Shown in pieces: positions 59,795 through 64,000 of a stretch of DNA of 64,000 bases. The stretch is from an uncultured Collinsella sp. (GTDB lineage Bacteria > Actinomycetota > Coriobacteriia > Coriobacteriales > Coriobacteriaceae). Where the stretch lies: positions 1 to 64,000 of the forward strand of contig CAAELE010000022.1 in NCBI GenBank assembly GCA_900756765.1. Direction: 5' to 3'. The notes under the pieces were generated by a model. It did not search any database. It saw only the letters and a program-made list of their open reading frames with translations, and was not told the DNA's origin. Numbering within the stretch: position 1 is the first letter of the stretch; every line of letters begins with the position of its first letter. Position numbers and translations under genes: made by a program.

Positions 59795-61792
59795 GTGGCC
59801 GAAAAACTCTGCGTCTGCCGCTCGCCAAGGGCGGAAGGTGGCGGGGTCGACCTTTACGTGCGCCGCGGCGGGTACGTCGTACCATTTGACCGTGTAACCG
59901 GCACCGTGAGAGCAAAAGACTGAGTCGGGCGTGTTGGGCAGATCGGCCTCGGGCTCATAGGCGGCCGTCTCGATGACGTGCTCGGCATCATGGCAAGCCG
60001 CATAGCCGGCGAACTCCAGGTACAGATGACCGCGACCGCTCGTGTAGGCAGCCACCTCCAGCGCGTAATCCTGCACCTCGGATGCCGGCACGCGACCCAC
60101 AAGCTTCGCCCGGTCGCCCGTCATCGTCGGCGGCTCGTACTCGGCACCCATGCGCGTGGCATCCGAGAGCGCCCGGCCCACGCACTCCCCCGGCACCTCG
60201 AGCTCAAAGCGGTACCACGGCTCCAACAGCACCGCCGCGCCAGCCTCACGTGCCTGCATGAGCCCCTGGCGAATCGCGCGATACGTGGCCTGGCGAAAAT
60301 CGCCGCCCTCGGTGTGCTTGGCATGCGCACGGCCGCCCGTGAGCGTAATGCGCACATCGGTGATGGGCGAGCCGGTCAGCACGCCCAGGTGATCGCGCTC
60401 CATAGCGTTGGTGAGCGCCAAACGCTGCCAGTTAAGATCGAGCTCGTCGGTCGAGGTCACGGTGCCAAACTGCATGCCCGAGCCCGCCGACAACGGCTCC
60501 AAGCGCAGATGTACCTCGGCATAGTGGCGCAGCGGCTCAAAGTGGCCCACGCCCTCGACCGGCTGCGAAATAGTCTCCTTATAGAGAACGCCGCCAGACT
60601 CAAACGCAACCGAAAGGCCAAAGCGATCGGCCAACACCCGCTGCACGACCTCGAGTTGCACGGCGCCCATCAGCTGCAAATGAATCTGCTCAAGATGAAT
60701 GTTCCAGCTTACGCCGAGCATGGGATCTTCATCCGCCAGCTCAGTCAACGCTTTGAGCACCGTATGAACGTCGTGTTCGCCCGGAAGCACCGTATAGGTG
60801 AGAACTGGCGCAATGACGGGCACATCGCACGCGGGTTCTGCGCCCAGGGCGTCCCCTGGGCGAACGTGCGCAAGACCCGTCACGGCACAAATACCGCCAG
60901 CAGCAACTTCTTGGGCAAGCTCATACTTTTCGCCGTTATAGATGCGTACCTGATCGACCTTTTGCTCCCATGCCTCGGCGCCGGAACGTCCGTCAATCAT
61001 CTGCTTGGCACGCAGCGTGCCGCCGGTCACTTTAACCCAAGCCAAGCGCTCGCCACGATCCCCGCGGCTGACACGATAGACGCGCGCGGCAAACTCCGGA
61101 AGCCATGCCCGTTCACGCATCAGCGCGCATATGCCGTCCAGCAGCTCGTCCACGCCTTGGTCCTTGAGCGCCGAGCCGGCAAAGCAGGGAAAGAGCTTGC
61201 GCTCGGCAACCATGCGTGACAGCGTTGCAACAGAAAGCTCACCCGCTTCAAGAAACTCCTCGAGCGCCGCCTCGTCCAACGCAGCAGCGTCCTCCTGAAC
61301 GGCGCCGCCCGCCAACAGTTCGTTGGCATCCAGGCAACCTTCGGAAAGACGTTGCCCAAGTTGTGCCAGCAAAACATCGCGGCCGGGATTCTCCAAATCG
61401 ATTTTGTTGATATAGATGAACGTCGGGATGTCATAGCGCGCAAGCAGGCGCCACAGGGTTTCGGTGTGCCCCTGCACGCCGTCGTTGGCGCCCACAACCA
61501 AAATCGCGTAGTCGAGTGCGCGCAATGTGCGCTCCGCCTCGGCAGAAAAATCGACATGCCCTGGTGCATCCACGAGCATGACATGGGTATCACCGTGGTT
61601 GAGCACGGCCTGCGACGAGAAGATCGTGATGCCGCGCTCGCGCTCGATCTCGTTCGTGTCCAGATGCGAATCGCCATCGTCCACGCGGCCGCGCTTGCGA
61701 ATGCGACCCACGTTGAACAGCATGGCCTCGGCCAGCGTAGTCTTGCCGGCATCGACATGCGCCAAGATTCCAACGACCGCTTGCTTCGACAT
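59789..61792 (-). CDS. TetM/EF-G-like translation factor GTPase
   Basis: A 667-residue GTPase with the EF-G/TetM fold. It has GILAHVDAGKTTLAEAML, the switch ERERGITIFSS, DAPGHVDF and NKIDLENPG at the N-terminus; domains II-IV follow, and an EF-G C-terminal fold with CSHGAGYTVKW at the end. It is most like the ribosomal protection protein group, but such chromosomal relatives are widespread and many do not give tetracycline resistance. ATG at 61792 follows GAGGAGAG. The C-terminal residues GHM and stop derive from the palindrome at 59764. Confidence 0.85.
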   Translation of the reverse strand: MSKQAVVGILAHVDAGKTTLAEAMLFNVGRIRKRGRVDDGDSHLDTNEIERERGITIFSSQAVLNHGDTHVMLVDAPGHVDFSAEAERTLRALDYAILVVGANDGVQGHTETLWRLLARYDIPTFIYINKIDLENPGRDVLLAQLGQRLSEGCLDANELLAGGAVQEDAAALDEAALEEFLEAGELSVATLSRMVAERKLFPCFAGSALKDQGVDELLDGICALMRERAWLPEFAARVYRVSRGDRGERLAWVKVTGGTLRAKQMIDGRSGAEAWEQKVDQVRIYNGEKYELAQEVAAGGICAVTGLAHVRPGDALGAEPACDVPVIAPVLTYTVLPGEHDVHTVLKALTELADEDPMLGVSWNIHLEQIHLQLMGAVQLEVVQRVLADRFGLSVAFESGGVLYKETISQPVEGVGHFEPLRHYAEVHLRLEPLSAGSGMQFGTVTSTDELDLNWQRLALTNAMERDHLGVLTGSPITDVRITLTGGRAHAKHTEGGDFRQATYRAIRQGLMQAREAGAAVLLEPWYRFELEVPGECVGRALSDATRMGAEYEPPTMTGDRAKLVGRVPASEVQDYALEVAAYTSGRGHLYLEFAGYAACHDAEHVIETAAYEPEADLPNTPDSVFCSHGAGYTVKWYDVPAAAHVKVDPATFRPWRAADAEFFGHM

Positions 61793-62035
61793 GGCTCTCC
61801 TCTTATTACAAGCCCATCGCACGCGGCAACGGGCACCCTCGTTCCACACCGGATGATACAATGTACGGGCCGGCGGGCGAAGCGGGCCCTATCCCCCGAC
61901 CAAGCTCATCGCCCTGCGTTGCCGCGCGGCGATTTTCGTAGGTTCGCGCCTTGCGAAAGCCGGCACCTCCCCTTTTTGTCTGCCCGGGCTCATCTGGGGC
62001 GATAACAACGCGAGCCCCACAACAACGCGTTTTAC

Positions 62036-62062
62036 CAAAAATGGCCCCACTCGGGGCCACTT
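62036..62062 (-). terminator. Terminator of the second GNAT gene
   Basis: On the minus strand TGGCCCC-GAGT-GGGGCCA followed by TTTTTGG, 36 bases or more after the stop codon at 62098. Confidence 0.75.
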
Positions 62063-62097
62063 TCATTTCGGTGAAACGTTGGTATGTGACTCGGCCT

Positions 62098-62589
62098 TTA
62101 TGCCTCGCGCAGCCAATCAAACGCGACACGCGGCGTACCGTCCGACACATATACGATACCGGCGCGCTTAAACCCGGCTTTGGCGATGGCGCCCTGCATA
62201 GGCAGGTTATCTTGGTGTGTGTCGATACGCAGATGGTCGATGCGTTCCTTGGCAAAGGCAAACATCGCAGCCGCGACGCCATGCGTGGTGCCGTCGGATG
62301 CCACGCGGTGCAGCACGGCATACGGGGCGTCGCTGCGCCACTGGCCGCCCTCGATCACATCGTAGGAACTGTCCGGCCCCGGCAGAAAGGCAAACGTCGC
62401 CACCACGCGGCCGTCGACTTCGCACACATAGCTGCCACCGGCGGCGATATCGGCAGCCAGCTGCTCGGCCGAAGGCGTGCCCTCGGGCCACTGCGTCGCG
62501 TTGCCATGCGCGCGCATAAAAGCGCGGGCCGCGTCATAGATGGCCATGACGGCGGGAATGTCAGTATCGAGGGTTTTTCTGATCATCAC
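62098..62589 (-). CDS. GNAT-family N-acetyltransferase
   Basis: A 163-residue acetyltransferase (IRKTLDTDIPAVMAIYDAAR, VCEVDGRVVATFAFLPGPD, HGVAAAMFAFAKERIDHLRI, GAIAKAGFKRAGIVYVSDG). The acetyl-CoA loop is GTTHGVAAAM, less canonical than Q/RxxGxG/A but in place. The substrate is unknown. It is a single gene followed by a terminator. Confidence 0.83.
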   Translation of the reverse strand: MMIRKTLDTDIPAVMAIYDAARAFMRAHGNATQWPEGTPSAEQLAADIAAGGSYVCEVDGRVVATFAFLPGPDSSYDVIEGGQWRSDAPYAVLHRVASDGTTHGVAAAMFAFAKERIDHLRIDTHQDNLPMQGAIAKAGFKRAGIVYVSDGTPRVAFDWLREA

Positions 62590-62663
62590 GTGGCGACCTC
62601 ACGTTTATTGGTATCACTTTGGTTGAGCAATGATACCAGCGTTTGGAGAGAGGCGCGAAGCAG

Positions 62664-62960
62664 ATGGGAAGCAAAAAGCGAGCCGCCTGGTCAAAGGCCA
62701 AAAGCGAGTTTTTGGGCGCTGCTACCGGCGGCGATATGAGCGACCTGTTTGCGCGCGAGGACGAGCGCCGCGACGCCCTAGACGCCGAGCGCGATGAAGC
62801 CCGGCGTTACAAGTCGTGCGAACGCAAAAACCGTTACAACACACGCGCCGAGGCCGAGGCAGTTATGGCCGACTGCGAAAACCGCGGGCGGCGTGGTTTG
62901 GCCTGCTACAAATGCGAATACTGCGGCGGCTGGCATCTGACGTCGCACCCTTGGAAATAG
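62664..62960 (+). CDS. Small basic protein with C-terminal zinc-ribbon-like motif
   Basis: A 98-residue, highly charged protein. The first half is Lys/Arg/Glu-rich helix. The C-terminal 45 residues (KNRYNTRAEAEAVMADCENR then CYKCEYCGGWHLTS) match a small actinobacterial pattern in which Cys...YxCxxCGGWHLT probably binds zinc. Similar modules occur alone or in phage and plasmid proteins, but their role is unknown. ATG at 62664 is selected by family start; GAGAGAGG lies upstream. Confidence 0.7.
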   Translation: MGSKKRAAWSKAKSEFLGAATGGDMSDLFAREDERRDALDAERDEARRYKSCERKNRYNTRAEAEAVMADCENRGRRGLACYKCEYCGGWHLTSHPWK

Positions 62961-63008
62961 GGGCCGCATCGGCACGGCACTAGCGAAGCCCCGGTAATCG
63001 CACGCAAG

Positions 63009-63713
63009 CTACGGGCGCGGCGGCACCAAAACATCGTAACGAACGGCCTTGCCCGCAAGTTGATAGCTCGGCTTTATGCCGGCGAGCAACGGGCCCTTCA
63101 CCGGCCGTTTGATAACGACTTTGCGCGGGTGTGCCGCAAGCGCAGCTTCGACCAGCGTCTTCTCATCGGCACACGGCTGTTCCAGATGATGCAAGAGTTG
63201 GAATTTCTTTTTCACCGCCGCGCTCTTGGTGCGCTCGGGAAACATGGGGTCCAGATACACCACGTCGGGAGCCGCAAGCTCGCCCTGCCCAATCAGCTCA
63301 GCTATATGGCGAAGGCCGGCAATGCTGTCCTCGCCCGCATGCAAGCGCATGCGTGCCACGGCTGTCGCAAGCGCCGGATCATCTGCCGCGCGATCCAAGG
63401 CATCCTTGAGGAGCGCCGCGATCACGCAATCCTGCTCATACAGATCGACGGTAAAGCCCGCGGCCGCCAGCAGCAGCGAATCCTCGCCAAAGCCCGCCGT
63501 GGCATCAATCGCCCATGGTTGCTCGATGCCTTTTGTGCGCGCAGCCTTCACCAGTAGCTCTTGCTGCAAACGGCCCTGCTTGAGTCGTGGAAGCATGCGG
63601 CCAAAATCGGCGCGCAGCTCCATCGTGCCGTCGGTGAGCGTGAGGCCCTCGGACTTCCCGGTCAGCTCAAGCCCCGCGGCCCGAGCAACAGAAAAGGGAT
63701 CGACGACGCCCAT
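63009..63713 (-). CDS. rsmJ: 16S rRNA (guanine-1516 N2) methyltransferase
   Basis: A 234-residue Rossmann methyltransferase of the RsmJ type. The SAM-binding motif is AIDATAGFGEDSLLLAAAGF, the family block VVYLDPMFPERTKSAAVKKK (catalytic DPMFP) is intact, and the end has KVVIKRPVKGPLLAGIKPSY. It methylates G1516 of 16S rRNA. ATG at 63713 follows AAGGAG. It stands alone; a small membrane protein gene precedes it on the same strand. Confidence 0.88.
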   Translation of the reverse strand: MGVVDPFSVARAAGLELTGKSEGLTLTDGTMELRADFGRMLPRLKQGRLQQELLVKAARTKGIEQPWAIDATAGFGEDSLLLAAAGFTVDLYEQDCVIAALLKDALDRAADDPALATAVARMRLHAGEDSIAGLRHIAELIGQGELAAPDVVYLDPMFPERTKSAAVKKKFQLLHHLEQPCADEKTLVEAALAAHPRKVVIKRPVKGPLLAGIKPSYQLAGKAVRYDVLVPPRP

Positions 63714-63776
63714 GGGTACTCCTTAACAAGCAAAACGAATACGTGGGCGCCGTTTATGCCAGCGCCCAACCGTCCG

Positions 63777-63920
63777 CTATTGTCCCACATGCGACATGGC
63801 CCACAGCATCGCAATGCAAAGCACCGCCATCAATCCCGTGCACACGGCAGCGATCACAGAATCACCCATGCGCCTTCCCAACGACCGCGGCTCACCCACT
63901 TGCCTGACTCCGTACATCAT
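63777..63920 (-). CDS. Small membrane protein (47 residues)
   Basis: A short open frame with a strong ribosome site (AAGGAGGAGCC) directly before ATGATG. The protein has a basic N-terminal segment (VGEPRSLGRRMGD) and one hydrophobic helix (VIAAVCTGLMAVLCIAMLWA), ending SHVGQ. It is expected to span the membrane once with the N-terminus inside. It was found by reading the minus strand and is below common gene-calling lengths. The function is unknown. Confidence 0.6.
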   Translation of the reverse strand: MMYGVRQVGEPRSLGRRMGDSVIAAVCTGLMAVLCIAMLWAMSHVGQ

Positions 63921-64000
63921 GGCTCCTCCTTCGCTCCAGCTCTTACCATGGCCCCATCATCGCAGCGCCGCGCATACGCTGCCATCGATTTGGCTTACAC

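Noticed and set aside
59789..61792. Acquired tetracycline resistance gene (tetM/tetW)
   Set aside because: Sequence is only broadly similar to ribosomal protection proteins, base composition matches the chromosome and there is no transposon context. A chromosomal relative is the safer call.

Overview
The window looks like a high-GC chromosomal segment of a Coriobacteriia gut actinobacterium, most likely Collinsella or a close relative. This is inferred from gene content and style: strong AGGAGG ribosome-binding sites with frequent GTG/TTG starts, a choloylglycine (bile salt) hydrolase, LAxTG-type sorting signals, two deformylase-like genes and chains of GGDEF domains. No 16S rRNA is present to confirm it. 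About 58 protein genes are supported. There is no CRISPR array, prophage, intact insertion sequence or tRNA.

Layout. 1-324: non-coding, possibly the leader of an rRNA operon lying off the left edge. 0.3-7.4 kb: phosphohexomutase, DtxR-type regulator with a homocysteine methyltransferase, peptidase T, an LCP cell-wall ligase and murA. 7.4-14.4 kb: complete F1Fo ATP synthase operon (I-a-c-b-delta-alpha-gamma-beta-epsilon). 14.6-20 kb: upp, glpK, tsaC, a hicAB toxin-antitoxin pair and prmC with a large insert. 20-25 kb: an unusual acidic / winged-helix / RGG-repeat protein, an MFS transporter, deformylase, and a fusion of an XRE regulator to an aminotransferase. 25-32.8 kb: LysR/EamA pair, kup potassium transporter, bile salt hydrolase, deformylase pseudoenzyme, purine permease. 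32.8-36.9 kb: tandem-duplicated wall-anchored beta-helix proteins. 37-44.6 kb: esterase, uracil permease, MetE-like protein, LysR, HAD phosphatase, then a TPP riboswitch with thiM-thiamine binder-thiE. 44.6-50.4 kb: hairpin triplet, patatin lipase and two c-di-GMP proteins. 50.4-64 kb: a lower-GC island with a possible transposase relic, redox genes, CobW GTPase, trmL, two related orphan ATPases, a UvrA2-like protein, a TetM-like GTPase, two GNATs, a zinc-ribbon protein and rsmJ.

The most unusual content is in the intergenic DNA. Three 160-162 bp elements (4671-4832, 20263-20422, 23541-23701) share fixed single-stranded motifs and a GGTA-loop hairpin. Their long stems are built from different sequences that stay self-complementary, and each copy sits directly behind the stop codon of a minus-strand gene. 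Other structured repeats are a three-unit hairpin array with an exact 62 bp period, four TGTGACAAAGGG palindromes overlapping or abutting stop codons around the two orphan ATPases, and a 35 bp inverted repeat beside the TPP riboswitch.

The genes themselves are mostly housekeeping: envelope synthesis, energy, nucleobase and vitamin salvage, translation quality control. Several carry notable changes: a deformylase pair each lacking a different catalytic residue, an ArsC-like protein with Ser in place of Cys, and large low-complexity inserts in PrmC and TrmL.
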